A stretch of 64,000 nt of DNA from a virus: positions 150,554 through 214,553 of the IMG/VR virus record IMGVR_UViG_3300025012_000028. One strand, written 5' to 3'. Below are positions 1-7,141 of the stretch, piece by piece. A program made the translations under genes and the position numbers. Positions within the stretch are counted from its first letter, which is position 1. Each line of letters begins with the position of its first letter. The notes below the pieces were generated by a model that was not told the origin of the DNA, did not search any database, and saw only the letters and a list, made by a program, of their open reading frames with translations.

Positions 1-274
1 GTATTTCCTGTTCTTTCTTGGGTTTGGTACAATTCCAAGGGATATACTTTCCCTTGCCCTTGTTGTCAATCTCAGGCAAACCATGATACAAACAATCATA
101 ATGCATACGATCATCCATTGGTTTGCTTAATTCACACGCAAGGAAAACCAATGACTGGTCGTTACTCATAATCTTACCCATCATCCATTGTGAATAACCT
201 GACAACTCTTCATTGGAAAGGTGCGGCTTCTTGGTAAAACACATCTTCATTACATCGAATGGTGAAAGTGACAT
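1..274 (-). CDS. 62: Clamp loader small subunit, gp62-like (3' end outside window)
   Basis: About 91 codons are present; the C-terminus runs off the left edge. The start ATG overlaps the stop of the gene above it (TAATG). The segment with YSQWMMGKIM, an aspartate-rich turn, HYDCLYHGLP and GKGKYIPW matches in spacing the part of T4 gp62 that ends in GKRYGKW. In T4, gp62 forms a 4:1 complex with gp44 and helps load the gp45 clamp. In T4 it follows gp44 directly; here two small genes and a plus-strand gene lie between. Assignment is by pattern and by proximity to gp44, and the C-terminus was not visible. Confidence 0.65.
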   Translation of the reverse strand, partial: MSLSPFDVMKMCFTKKPHLSNEELSGYSQWMMGKIMSNDQSLVFLACELSKPMDDRMHYDCLYHGLPEIDNKGKGKYIPWNCTKPKKEQEI

Positions 275-537
275 TATTCATCCCCAAATATGATGGTACT
301 GATTTGACTTCTAATAATGATTTGATTTTGGTTTTTTCTACCACTGTCCTCAAAACTTAATTTAAAAGTGGCGGGTCCAGTTGGATTGTAGAACCATTCA
401 AAAAACTTTTGAAATGATTCCTTATCAGGACTATTCCAATAATATCTCTTACCACCCACCATATCCACAATCAAATAGAAAGAAACCTTTTCTTCAACAG
501 GTTCGGTTTCTTTTGTCTCTTTTCTCCACCAATACAT
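274..537 (-). CDS. Hypothetical protein, 87 aa
   Basis: Not recognised. It begins with tryptophans and a charged stretch (KETKETEPVEEK), then a soluble alpha/beta-looking domain. GGAGG lies 5 nt before the ATG, which abuts the preceding stop. It is cotranscribed with gp62. Confidence 0.7.
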   Translation of the reverse strand: MYWWRKETKETEPVEEKVSFYLIVDMVGGKRYYWNSPDKESFQKFFEWFYNPTGPATFKLSFEDSGRKNQNQIIIRSQISTIIFGDE

Positions 538-822
538 TCAAGCCTCCAAATAATACAATTTATTTTTCAACCACCGATTTTCTTCTTCGTAGAATTTTAT
601 TTCTTTATGAGTATCGTCTATTTTTTGTTCTAAATCATAATTTTTATCGGTAAGGGTTCTTATGTCATATTCCGTCCATTTTAGTTCTTCTTCTACATCT
701 TCTTTATTTCCCAAACACCAATTTAAAAGCTGATGAATAATTTCGTATGGGTCTTCGTCCCGGTATCTCCCACAATTCCAACGGTGTTCAAACTCTATGA
801 TAGTGTTTCCTATAATTTCCAT
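538..822 (-). CDS. Hypothetical coiled-coil protein, 94 aa
   Basis: The last 55 residues are almost all charged or leucine/isoleucine and should form a coiled coil (EEELKWTEYDIRTL..., KEIKFYEEENRWLKNKL). The chosen ATG (MEIIGN) has GAGGAG 6 nt upstream; an in-frame ATG nine codons earlier has no ribosome site. First gene of a short operon leading to gp62. Function unknown. Confidence 0.7.
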   Translation of the reverse strand: MEIIGNTIIEFEHRWNCGRYRDEDPYEIIHQLLNWCLGNKEDVEEELKWTEYDIRTLTDKNYDLEQKIDDTHKEIKFYEEENRWLKNKLYYLEA

Positions 823-844
823 AATTTCTCCTCGACAATAATTC

Positions 845-873
845 ATCATACCGCAATTTTTGATGGTGGTCTA
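845..873 (-). promoter_or_regulatory. Early-type sigma70 promoter
   Basis: Minus strand TAGACC, 17 nt, TATGAT. It has the same -35 variant (TAGAC) and the same exact spacer as other promoters of this genome. It would drive the two small genes and gp62. Confidence 0.5.
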
Positions 874-883
874 TTTTTATTTT

Positions 884-891
884 TATAAATA
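884..891 (+). promoter_or_regulatory. T4-type late promoter TATAAATA
   Basis: Exact TATAAATA on the plus strand, about 48 nt before the start codon of the only plus-strand gene in this part. It lies just upstream of the divergent early promoter. Confidence 0.6.
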
Positions 892-939
892 AAGTTGATG
901 AATGACAATTCATCCCTATCCCACTCCCAAGAGGTCCAC

Positions 940-1431
940 ATGGAAAATGATGAATTGTTCCAAATTAAAACTGATATAGCAGACCTGAGAGCTAATGTGA
1001 ATACAATCAAATCTGACATTTCAGAGATGAAACATAGTGTTTCAGGTGCTATGGAAAAGATATCCGATTCGTCGGTTCGAATGGCAACAGTTTTGGAAAA
1101 GTTAAATCATAACATTGAAGAACATAAAATCATTCATAAACGCATCGATGATCAAAAAATTAATATAGAATATATTGAAGATGATGTAGAAACTCTCAAA
1201 ACTACATGTAAAATTTGTCAAGAAACCACAAAGATCAGATCACAGACTGAGCAAAATTCCCCTTGGACACTAGCAAAAAATAAAGCCATTGAGTATCTAA
1301 CCATCGGTATTGTTTTGTTAATTTTCTTTATTATGTATATTAATTTGGATCGCTTCGTTAAGAGTTATTTTCCGGTTGCTGATTTACCGGAACAGACAGA
1401 TGTGAATCAACACCACAAACCTAAAAGGTAA
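940..1431 (+). CDS. Coiled-coil protein with one C-terminal membrane helix, 163 aa
   Basis: Residues 1 to about 105 are a long heptad-rich coiled coil (ADLRANVNTIKSDISEMKH...). A CKIC pair follows, then one strongly hydrophobic helix (IGIVLLIFFIMYI) near residue 130 and a short basic tail ending KPKR. Start ATG 940 was chosen because AGAGG precedes it; upstream in-frame ATG/TTG codons sit at the promoter itself. The gene is plus-strand with its own late promoter and terminator, standing between the two clamp-loader subunit genes. The layout (long coiled coil, one TM) would fit a membrane-anchored lysis or entry protein, but no family is recognised. Confidence 0.75.
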   Translation: MENDELFQIKTDIADLRANVNTIKSDISEMKHSVSGAMEKISDSSVRMATVLEKLNHNIEEHKIIHKRIDDQKINIEYIEDDVETLKTTCKICQETTKIRSQTEQNSPWTLAKNKAIEYLTIGIVLLIFFIMYINLDRFVKSYFPVADLPEQTDVNQHHKPKR

Positions 1432-1432
1432 G

Positions 1433-1470
1433 AAAGCTGGTTAGAATTTTCTAACCAGCTTTTCTTTTTT
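1433..1470. terminator. Bidirectional rho-independent terminator
   Basis: Perfect 14-bp stem (AAAGCTGGTTAGAA) with a TT loop, followed by TTCTTTTTT on the plus strand and preceded by an A-rich tract that serves as a U-tail on the minus strand. It ends both the plus-strand coiled-coil gene and the gp44 transcript. Confidence 0.85.
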
Positions 1471-2434
1471 ATCTCCACTTCGCCTCTTTCATCAGAGTGA
1501 CGGCACAACATACACACGCCAATTCTTTATCATTACTCATTCCTGCTTTCCACTGCCAATCCCCGATGGTCAGAATAACGTCTGGTTTGGACTCATCTTT
1601 CAGATGTGGTTCTATCACATGATAAAGAACAGAAAAGAAGTTCATGAAATCCACTTCAGAAATAATCTTCCTGACACTATTGAACTTCTTGTTCTTCATC
1701 TCTTCAACTAGATCCTCTATCTTGGACGAATCGGAAGCGGAAAGAATCTTTTCGTCCACACACCCATTCATCTTGACCAACATCTGAAGCTTGTTCAGAG
1801 TTTTGCGGAAATCAGGATAGTGTTTCTGAACGAACTCAGCCAGTACCTTCTTTTCGTATGGTACTTTCTCGTTGTCCAGAATCCAACACAACCTTTTGAA
1901 GTAAGCTTTCATCATGCTTACAGATTCTTCTGTTGCGAAATTGAAATTGATATGTCTACCACAACGAGACTGTAAAGCTTCATTGATCCTAGAAACGTTA
2001 TTGGTAGTGAAGATAAACCGACAGTTCTTCTCCGCAACTTCAATCAGAGATTTCAGAGCGTTCTGAGCACCAGCACCATTGACATTATCAGTAAGACATT
2101 CGGCCTCATCTAAAATTACAACTTTCTTAGCTTGTTCCAAAGAAAAAGTTGTGGCAAACTGCTCAACCTGATTCCTAATAACTTCGATTTTATTATCTTT
2201 GGATGCGTTAATGTAAAGATATTCCGCCCCCACATCACTACACAGAGCGCGAGCTACAGATGTTTTACCCCTTCCCGCCGTACCGGAAAGTAGCATGTTA
2301 TCTATCTCACCGGACGCCACCATATCCAGAAAGTATTTCTTTTCCTTTTCGGGAAGAATCAGATCCTTTACAGTCATGGGCTGATATTTATATTCCCACA
2401 AAGAAGAAGTTCCAATTGATTGCATTTCACTCAT
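1469..2434 (-). CDS. 44: Sliding clamp loader large subunit gp44
   Basis: 321 aa, the same size as T4 gp44 (319). AAA+ ATPase of the RFC/DnaX family that opens the gp45 clamp and loads it on primer-template DNA. Visible motifs: Walker A GTAGRGKT near residue 52, Walker B with DEAE (LDEAECL) near 108, sensor 1 FTTNN, and the arginine-finger SRC motif (LQSRCGRH) near 158, then a helical collar domain. N-terminal WEYKYQPMTVKDLILP is typical of clamp loaders. It lies downstream of gp45 in one operon with two small genes between. Confidence 0.95.
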   Translation of the reverse strand: MSEMQSIGTSSLWEYKYQPMTVKDLILPEKEKKYFLDMVASGEIDNMLLSGTAGRGKTSVARALCSDVGAEYLYINASKDNKIEVIRNQVEQFATTFSLEQAKKVVILDEAECLTDNVNGAGAQNALKSLIEVAEKNCRFIFTTNNVSRINEALQSRCGRHINFNFATEESVSMMKAYFKRLCWILDNEKVPYEKKVLAEFVQKHYPDFRKTLNKLQMLVKMNGCVDEKILSASDSSKIEDLVEEMKNKKFNSVRKIISEVDFMNFFSVLYHVIEPHLKDESKPDVILTIGDWQWKAGMSNDKELACVCCAVTLMKEAKWR

Positions 2435-2631
2435 TATTCAGCACCCTCTTCCATAATTCTCTTCCTAGTCTCGGTCCACTCGACAATCTCGATGCCGTTG
2501 ACACAAACAATACTATTATCTGGACCCATCAGACCCAAACAGTATTCTCCCTCTTTCATATCGGTTCCGTAAAATTCCCAACCGGTAGGATATCCGTGTT
2601 TATCGAAGGTTCCAATTTTAGAAATTTTCAT
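2434..2631 (-). CDS. Hypothetical protein, 65 aa
   Basis: Small soluble protein with a beta-rich pattern (ISKIGTFDKHGYPTGWEFYG). Its stop overlaps the gp44 start and its start overlaps the previous stop, so it is translated in the gp45-gp44 operon. Not recognised. Confidence 0.7.
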   Translation of the reverse strand: MKISKIGTFDKHGYPTGWEFYGTDMKEGEYCLGLMGPDNSIVCVNGIEIVEWTETRKRIMEEGAE

Positions 2632-2879
2632 GAATTAATAATCTCCCTCACCTTTTTAAAAGTTGGTAAATCACACATTTTGTTCCACTCTTCAGGAGTA
2701 GTGCAACAAAGATACATTTCATATTCCCACTTCCTCAGATATTCCTTCTGCGCTTCCAAGGAAAGCATTTCAAATTCCCACGATGAAAGATATTCAAAGG
2801 ATGTGGGTTCGTCGGGGAAGTGAACGAATCTCACTTCCCCGCCAATTGATCTGACTTCTCTAAACACTTTGAGCACCAA
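2628..2879 (-). CDS. Hypothetical protein, about 83 aa, start uncertain
   Basis: The reading frame opens with TTG or GTG inside the last codons of gp45, and no convincing ribosome site is visible, so the true N-terminus may be a few residues shorter. The body has aromatic/acidic helices (FEYLSSWEFEMLSLEAQKEY). It overlaps both neighbours. Not recognised. Confidence 0.6.
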   Translation of the reverse strand: MVLKVFREVRSIGGEVRFVHFPDEPTSFEYLSSWEFEMLSLEAQKEYLRKWEYEMYLCCTTPEEWNKMCDLPTFKKVREIINS

Positions 2880-3594
2880 TGAAGTATTTCAGATCGACAT
2901 TAGCAGCTTCCCACTTGGTAATACCCTGAGAGCAAACCTGAACCCTGAAATCATCGTTAATCAGTTTGAGTTCTTCGACCTTAACCGCCATTACTTTGGG
3001 AAGTTCATTCTTGGTGATATCTTCCGATTTAATTTCCAGTTCCCAGTTGTTGGTGTTACCTTCAAGTTCATTGCCAGCAGTCACACGAATGGTATCGGGA
3101 GTAGTTTCGAAGAACACAAATTTAGCAGGAAGGATGTTTGCCATCTTCAGGAGCATAGCAAGCTTCTCAGCAGAGAAAACAAAATCAAGTTCGCTGGTAG
3201 CCTTGTCGAAATTGTTTTCAATGCGGTAACGACCACTGGCCTGATCGAAAGGATCGATGGTATTGCCTTTGACTACCTGAAAGTATTTCAGCATTTCAAT
3301 TGGGGAAAGGCCATACCTCACCTTAGAATTTCCTTCGCTGACAGTGAGGAATTTATCCTGAACTTCAATGAAGGGCGTCTTATAAGCTTTGTGGATGGAC
3401 AGGAGACTTGAGATTTCATAGATACCAAAACGTTCAAATTCGAAAGTTTCCTTGGGGCGATAGATCGCAACAAGAGAATCCGCATTAGACCTAACATAGA
3501 ATTTGTCTTTGTCGAGGATTACGTTCTGGTGAACTGTACTGAAATTCTGAAGAATGGACACGTCGGTACTGCTGAATTGAAATTTACTTCCCAT
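2860..3594 (-). CDS. 45: DNA polymerase sliding clamp gp45
   Basis: 244 aa against 228 in T4. Trimeric processivity clamp that encircles DNA and tethers polymerase; in T4 it is also the mobile activator of late transcription. Recognisable features are the N-terminal FSSTDVSILQNFSTVHQNV segment, the paired beta-alpha-beta clamp domains (GIYEISSLLSIHKAY; EKLAMLLKMANILPA) and the C-terminal VQVCSQGITKWEAANVDLKYFIG strand region. It heads the clamp/clamp-loader operon. Late promoters and a gp33-like gene in this window make the transcription role likely here too. Confidence 0.93.
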   Translation of the reverse strand: MGSKFQFSSTDVSILQNFSTVHQNVILDKDKFYVRSNADSLVAIYRPKETFEFERFGIYEISSLLSIHKAYKTPFIEVQDKFLTVSEGNSKVRYGLSPIEMLKYFQVVKGNTIDPFDQASGRYRIENNFDKATSELDFVFSAEKLAMLLKMANILPAKFVFFETTPDTIRVTAGNELEGNTNNWELEIKSEDITKNELPKVMAVKVEELKLINDDFRVQVCSQGITKWEAANVDLKYFIGAQSV

Positions 3595-3667
3595 TAATTA
3601 GTTCCTTCTTTCCTTAATTTAGTTTGTGAATTCATCCTACAAGGGAATTCTTTATTTGTCTAATAAT

Positions 3668-3817
3668 TTATTCACGCCGGAAAAACATTTTAAAATCTTT
3701 GTTGGCGGTTCGGATTTCTTCAACATCTTCCTCTTCATGTTCGTCACAATGAACCCACACCCATTTATATCCAATGAGAGTTTTCTCACAACCACAAGGC
3801 AAAACTTCAGTTTCCAT
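3668..3817 (-). CDS. Small hypothetical protein, 49 aa
   Basis: Read directly: METEVLPCGCEKTLIGY..., with a CGC motif, a VHCDEHEEED segment and a basic end (KMFFRRE). The Cys/His residues could bind a metal ion. The start overlaps the previous gene by 11 nt, and the stop leaves about 70 nt before the clamp gene. Confidence 0.55.
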   Translation of the reverse strand: METEVLPCGCEKTLIGYKWVWVHCDEHEEEDVEEIRTANKDFKMFFRRE

Positions 3818-4016
3818 TAATACCAAAACTCCTTTTTACTTGATCTTCGTTTTTATTGATGTACCTGAGATGATTTTTCATTTGCTCCATCACTTCATTC
3901 CTATCAGAATATTCAACATCTGAACGGCTCATTATCCACGGACCATACGAAACTCGAACAGTCCATAAAAGTTTACCATTTGCAGGTTCTACAAACCACG
4001 CACTGAAAGTCTTCAT
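3807..4016 (-). CDS. Hypothetical protein, 69 aa
   Basis: The start at MKTFSAWF was chosen because GAGAGGA lies 6 nt upstream and the ATG overlaps the previous stop (ATGA). Sequence: FVEPANGKLLWTVRVSYGPWIMS then a charged helix. Not recognised. Confidence 0.65.
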   Translation of the reverse strand: MKTFSAWFVEPANGKLLWTVRVSYGPWIMSRSDVEYSDRNEVMEQMKNHLRYINKNEDQVKRSFGINGN

Positions 4017-4177
4017 TCGTATTCCTCTCTTGTTAGTATTTGTTGACACTCACTGCAAAACCCCCAGATACGGAAAACATCTCTCTCGTTCTTATCCCTG
4101 AAATCTTCCACACGAATATCTTCCAGACATCTAGAGCAATATTCCTGTGTTCCAAAATCACTTTCTATTTCACTCAC
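4013..4177 (-). CDS. Small zinc-finger-like protein with GTG start, 54 aa
   Basis: GTG start just after GGGAG, with both ends overlapping neighbours by 4 nt (GTGA and ATGA). Two CxxC pairs (CSRC and CSEC) are 27 residues apart, a treble-clef or ribbon-like zinc site. It sits in a run of small cysteine-pair proteins. No family assigned. Confidence 0.6.
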   Translation of the reverse strand: MSEIESDFGTQEYCSRCLEDIRVEDFRDKNERDVFRIWGFCSECQQILTREEYE

Positions 4178-4365
4178 CGCTTTCTCCCAAAATAATAATT
4201 CAATTCTAATATCTGTTTACCCAAAGTATTAGGTGTCTTTCCTAATCCTTTACATGCCCAACACACTTCAGACACTTCCACCGATATACCGATCTTTGAA
4301 AGTAAGAAGCCTTCACCTTTACATTTCTCACATGTTTCTGTGATAAATTGATTTTCCATTTTCAT
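4174..4365 (-). CDS. DnaJ-type cysteine-rich zinc protein, 63 aa
   Basis: Two CxxCxGxG elements, CEKCKGEG and CWACKGLG, separated by 18 residues, as in one zinc centre of the DnaJ cysteine-rich domain. There is no J domain. Phages often carry stand-alone versions; their role is unknown. It overlaps both neighbours by 4 nt. Confidence 0.7.
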   Translation of the reverse strand: MKMENQFITETCEKCKGEGFLLSKIGISVEVSEVCWACKGLGKTPNTLGKQILELNYYFGRKR

Positions 4366-4652
4366 ATCATCTCACCGATCATATAATTTGGAATTATTTC
4401 TATATCCCTGACAAACCCACCAACATTAATTTCGGGTAATTGTTGACTATATTTGAATGCTTCGGATTTTGAATCTATTTTGAAAATAATATTATCTCTT
4501 GCCTGTTTTGTTTCTAAACTTTTAAATTCAAATCTCCCATCTATCTTACATAAAACAAACGTCTCATTTAACCACTTATACCCAAGAGCAAACCACTTAT
4601 CATAACGCAAATCTTTGATGAATGAGCCAACGGTTCTTCCACGTTTATGCAT
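4362..4652 (-). CDS. Hypothetical protein, 96 aa
   Basis: Basic N-terminus (MHKRGRTVGSFIKDLRYDKW) and a C-terminus with alternating hydrophobics. Not recognised. It is in the same operon as the zinc proteins. Confidence 0.65.
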   Translation of the reverse strand: MHKRGRTVGSFIKDLRYDKWFALGYKWLNETFVLCKIDGRFEFKSLETKQARDNIIFKIDSKSEAFKYSQQLPEINVGGFVRDIEIIPNYMIGEMI

Positions 4653-4664
4653 TGAATGACTCCA

Positions 4665-4889
4665 TTACATTTCAATTTTGGGTTGGTTTGCATTGCGCTG
4701 AACAGACTTATTATAAGCCTTGATAACCTTCCTGCTCCTTGCCTTGGCAATACGTATTGCCTTGCCCCTAGAACAGCTATTCTCGACCATCAGACGTGAT
4801 ATAATATCATCGAATCTGGTCTTTTGTTGATCCAAAAATTGCTGTTCATCATCATTTGAAATCATTGAATGTGCTGGTGCTTCCGTCAT
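4665..4889 (-). CDS. Hypothetical helical protein, 74 aa
   Basis: Acidic, glutamine-rich first half and a very basic second half (SRGKAIRIAKARSRKVIKAYNKS), which could bind nucleic acid. AAGGAGATGAT precedes the ATG. Not recognised. Confidence 0.65.
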   Translation of the reverse strand: MTEAPAHSMISNDDEQQFLDQQKTRFDDIISRLMVENSCSRGKAIRIAKARSRKVIKAYNKSVQRNANQPKIEM

Positions 4890-4899
4890 ATCATCTCCT

Positions 4900-5328
4900 T
4901 TATTTTCCGGTGTATTTTATTTCATGAACTTTCACACCACAATTCTTGGCACGTTTAACCATATCATTACTTCCCGGTGTACCAGTTTTACTCTTCCTGA
5001 TATCGTTGATGATAATGGCATGAGTCGATTTTTCTGCCATCACTTGGTTTCTATTGAAACCAGCAAGGCAATTATATTCTTTTCCATTGCGAGTTTTGAT
5101 CTTACAGATAGGAACAGTGAGGTCATTCCAATCGGCGGGGTTCTCATCGACTTTGAAATTATTTTCTATTGCCCAACGGAAAGCGATATCATCGACACCT
5201 TCCGGTGCCATTCCATCAACAATACATTCGATAAGATTTCTCTTGGGGAGGATTAACTTGTTGAGGGTTCTGTAAATAAAACCAACATCAGTAATCGACC
5301 TACTACCAGCAATCAACAGGCGAATCAT
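4900..5328 (-). CDS. SLOG-fold protein of the DUF2493 type
   Basis: 142 aa. The N-terminus MIRLLIAGSRSITD is the phosphate-binding GSR loop of the SLOG (YspA/DprA-like Rossmann) superfamily. VDGMAPEGVDDIAFRWA, then PADW, AGFNRNQVMAEKSTH and a final GTPGSNDMVKRAKNCG follow the usual DUF2493 motif order. These proteins are thought to sense or process nucleotides or nucleotide-derived ligands; the phage role is not known. Confidence 0.8.
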   Translation of the reverse strand: MIRLLIAGSRSITDVGFIYRTLNKLILPKRNLIECIVDGMAPEGVDDIAFRWAIENNFKVDENPADWNDLTVPICKIKTRNGKEYNCLAGFNRNQVMAEKSTHAIIINDIRKSKTGTPGSNDMVKRAKNCGVKVHEIKYTGK

Positions 5329-5354
5329 TGTAAATCCTCATAACTCAATTTATT

Positions 5355-5861
5355 TCAAATAAAAAACTTGTTGCTGATTTCTACCGTGACTTTCTTGGGT
5401 CTGCCACGTTTCTTCTTTTCACCCGGAATATCGGTGGTAGGTTTCACCACATTTTCTTCTGGTAGTTTTGCTTTCCTACCACGTTTTGATATTTCCTTTT
5501 TAATCATCCTAGCAGTCTTTTTGTCTTCGCGCAATTTCTTTTTTTCAGTTTTTAATAATTCTTTTTCTGCTTTCTTCTGATCCTTGATTTTCTTCTTATT
5601 AAGTTTCTCCAATTCCAAAACTTTCTTTTCAGTTTCGCGCTCTTTTTTAGAGAGTGCCTTTTGTTTGCGCACAATAGAATCAGGAAGTGGGAACAGAGGA
5701 ACCCCGTATTTCTCTAGATAAAAATCCGGAATGGGTTCTTCTTGAAGTCGTTCATAATTTTTGGTATAGGTCGAACATTTGATTTTATCACAGGTTGGAC
5801 AAGAGAAGATACACACCACATGCGGAACCCTCGCTGATTTCAAATCACAAAAAACGTACAT
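5355..5861 (-). CDS. Lysine-rich protein with AT-hook-like motifs and N-terminal cysteine pair
   Basis: 168 aa. Residues 1-35 contain CIFSCPTCDKIKC, a likely metal site. Residues 70-125 are a highly charged helix of lysine/glutamate heptads. The end carries KRGRKAK and KKRGRPKKVT, the second a near-perfect AT-hook core (RGRP), which binds the minor groove of AT-rich DNA. It may be a phage chromatin or nucleoid-interacting protein; this is inference from composition. Confidence 0.7.
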   Translation of the reverse strand: MYVFCDLKSARVPHVVCIFSCPTCDKIKCSTYTKNYERLQEEPIPDFYLEKYGVPLFPLPDSIVRKQKALSKKERETEKKVLELEKLNKKKIKDQKKAEKELLKTEKKKLREDKKTARMIKKEISKRGRKAKLPEENVVKPTTDIPGEKKKRGRPKKVTVEISNKFFI

Positions 5862-6131
5862 CTATTTCTCCTGAGTAATCTTCAAAGAATCACTGAACAT
5901 TCCAGTCAACTTATAAACATAATTCTTGCGTTTCCATCCGTTTGCGAATTCCCTGATGATTCTTCTATTTATTGTACAATCATCATCCCAAAAATAATCT
6001 TCCTTATATTCACCAGAACATACTGGACATTCCTTATGAATATAATCACTGAAGATGGTCAGTTTGTAAAGCTTACCCGTACCACCACAACATTTGCAGG
6101 ATGGTTTTAATTTCTTAAACCAGTTGAACAC
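5862..6131 (-). CDS. Zinc-ribbon-like protein, 89 aa
   Basis: CKCCGGTGKLYKL and CPVCSGEY form a DnaJ-like cysteine pair set near the N-terminus (residues 12-42). The remainder is basic and aromatic. Directly upstream of the AT-hook-like gene with no gap. Confidence 0.65.
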   Translation of the reverse strand: MFNWFKKLKPSCKCCGGTGKLYKLTIFSDYIHKECPVCSGEYKEDYFWDDDCTINRRIIREFANGWKRKNYVYKLTGMFSDSLKITQEK

Positions 6132-6139
6132 AATAACTC

Positions 6140-6367
6140 CTAACTTTTCGAAAAAGTATGAACAATCTTTGTAAATTTGATATTGCGTGATTCAATTATC
6201 CCATCGATATATTTAATAGCTGCTTCTTCTGTGCTAAAACAAACTTCGCCCAGACAATCCATACATACGCAGGTATACCAACTTTTCCAGAACAGAAACC
6301 ATTTATATTGAGGGACAAATGAAATCGTTTCCCCATTTCTCTTATGTTCTATAATTCTATATTTCAT
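6140..6367 (-). CDS. Hypothetical phage protein, 75 aa
   Basis: The pattern QYKWFLFWKSW, then CFSTEEAAIKYIDGI, resembles a widespread class of small phage proteins with a tryptophan-rich strand followed by a helix. Function unknown. It abuts the preceding gene. Confidence 0.65.
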   Translation of the reverse strand: MKYRIIEHKRNGETISFVPQYKWFLFWKSWYTCVCMDCLGEVCFSTEEAAIKYIDGIIESRNIKFTKIVHTFSKS

Positions 6368-6658
6368 TTACACAACCCCCAAATAATTTAATAAACGCTC
6401 TGCCACGTTATCAGCATCCATTTTATAAAGCTTTCTTATACCCATGCCACTCACAATAAAATTTCCACAACCCTCAAATGCGGTCATGGTACAGGCAATA
6501 CCTTCACCATCATCAATGGTCATTCGTGATCCATTGAATACCCGATGTTGTACTGTCACCACAAGTCCCTTATCCCGCAAGATTTCAGCAACCCGATCAA
6601 ATATAGGTTCGAAGGTCCAATATCGAATATGTGCTGGTCTGAGAGGCCAACGAGACAT
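6368..6658 (-). CDS. Hypothetical protein, 96 aa
   Basis: Aromatic start (RYWTFEPIFDRVAEIL), a beta-rich middle (GEGIACTMTAFEGCGNFIVSG) and a C-terminal helix. Not recognised; it is placed in the same short-gene operon. Confidence 0.6.
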   Translation of the reverse strand: MSRWPLRPAHIRYWTFEPIFDRVAEILRDKGLVVTVQHRVFNGSRMTIDDGEGIACTMTAFEGCGNFIVSGMGIRKLYKMDADNVAERLLNYLGVV

Positions 6659-6661
6659 ATA

Positions 6662-6952
6662 TTATCCTTCCACCACGAAGATTTTTCTTGCGGCACGAAT
6701 TTCTTTAACCCTATTTACATCGAAGGAACGATATTGTTTTTTACTCATTTCAAATACCGTCACAATGTTATCAGGAGATGCAGCTTTGTTCTTGGAAGGA
6801 TTTTGGACCAGATGTTTATAAACTCCCCTGCGGCAATTCATCTTGCGTTCCGAACCGTCCTTTTTCTCAAAATGTACAGAAAAAATAGCACTCTTGGGGA
6901 TCATACACAGGATCATCTCAACTTCTTCTTTCGAAATGGATATTTTTCTCAT
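6662..6952 (-). CDS. SH3-barrel-like small phage protein, 96 aa
   Basis: FSVHFEKKDGSERKMNCRRGVYKHL, later VTVFEMSKKQYRSFDVNRVKEI, is the pattern of a common phage family described as SH3 beta-barrel fold-containing. The ribosome site AGGAGGAA lies in the 3' arm of a 14-bp hairpin, so translation may depend on where the transcript starts. Confidence 0.7.
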   Translation of the reverse strand: MRKISISKEEVEMILCMIPKSAIFSVHFEKKDGSERKMNCRRGVYKHLVQNPSKNKAASPDNIVTVFEMSKKQYRSFDVNRVKEIRAARKIFVVEG

Positions 6953-6954
6953 AA

Positions 6955-7019
6955 AAATTCCTCCTAGAGTATGATTCGAAATCTAGGAGGAATTTACCAC
7001 GGAATTAATTATTTGTCAA
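6955..7019 (-). promoter_or_regulatory. Early promoter overlapping an SD-containing hairpin
   Basis: Minus strand TTGACA (7014-7019), 17 nt, TAAATT (6991-6996). A perfect 14-bp inverted repeat (6955-6968 and 6982-6995, loop 13) follows; its promoter-distal arm holds the AGGAGG of the next gene. A transcript started here would lack most of the first arm, leaving the SD free, whereas read-through RNA would pair it. Confidence 0.75.
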
Positions 7020-7035
7020 GAAATAATTTTCGAAA

Positions 7036-7043
7036 TATAAATA
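7036..7043 (+). promoter_or_regulatory. T4-type late promoter TATAAATA
   Basis: Exact TATAAATA on the plus strand, about 100 nt before the homing endonuclease start. It faces away from the early promoter at 6991-7019. Confidence 0.65.
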
Positions 7044-7057
7044 GAAGTGGCAAGTAA

Positions 7058-7083
7058 GATTTTTTAGCGGGAACTAAAAAATC
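7058..7083. repeat. 10-bp hairpin in endonuclease leader
   Basis: Perfect inverted repeat GATTTTTTAG / CTAAAAAATC with loop CGGGAA. It lies in the 5' leader of the late endonuclease transcript, well before its ribosome site. It might stabilise the RNA or be the remnant of the terminator of the opposing operon. Confidence 0.6.
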
Positions 7084-7141
7084 GGTCAACGGAGAGTGTG
7101 TTGATTGTCCTTGCTCATTCTATTTATCTTCAAGGAGAGTC

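Noticed and set aside
2385-2392. TATAAATA on the minus strand inside gene 44
   Set aside because: Lies within the early part of the gp44 coding sequence and there is no gene start just downstream.
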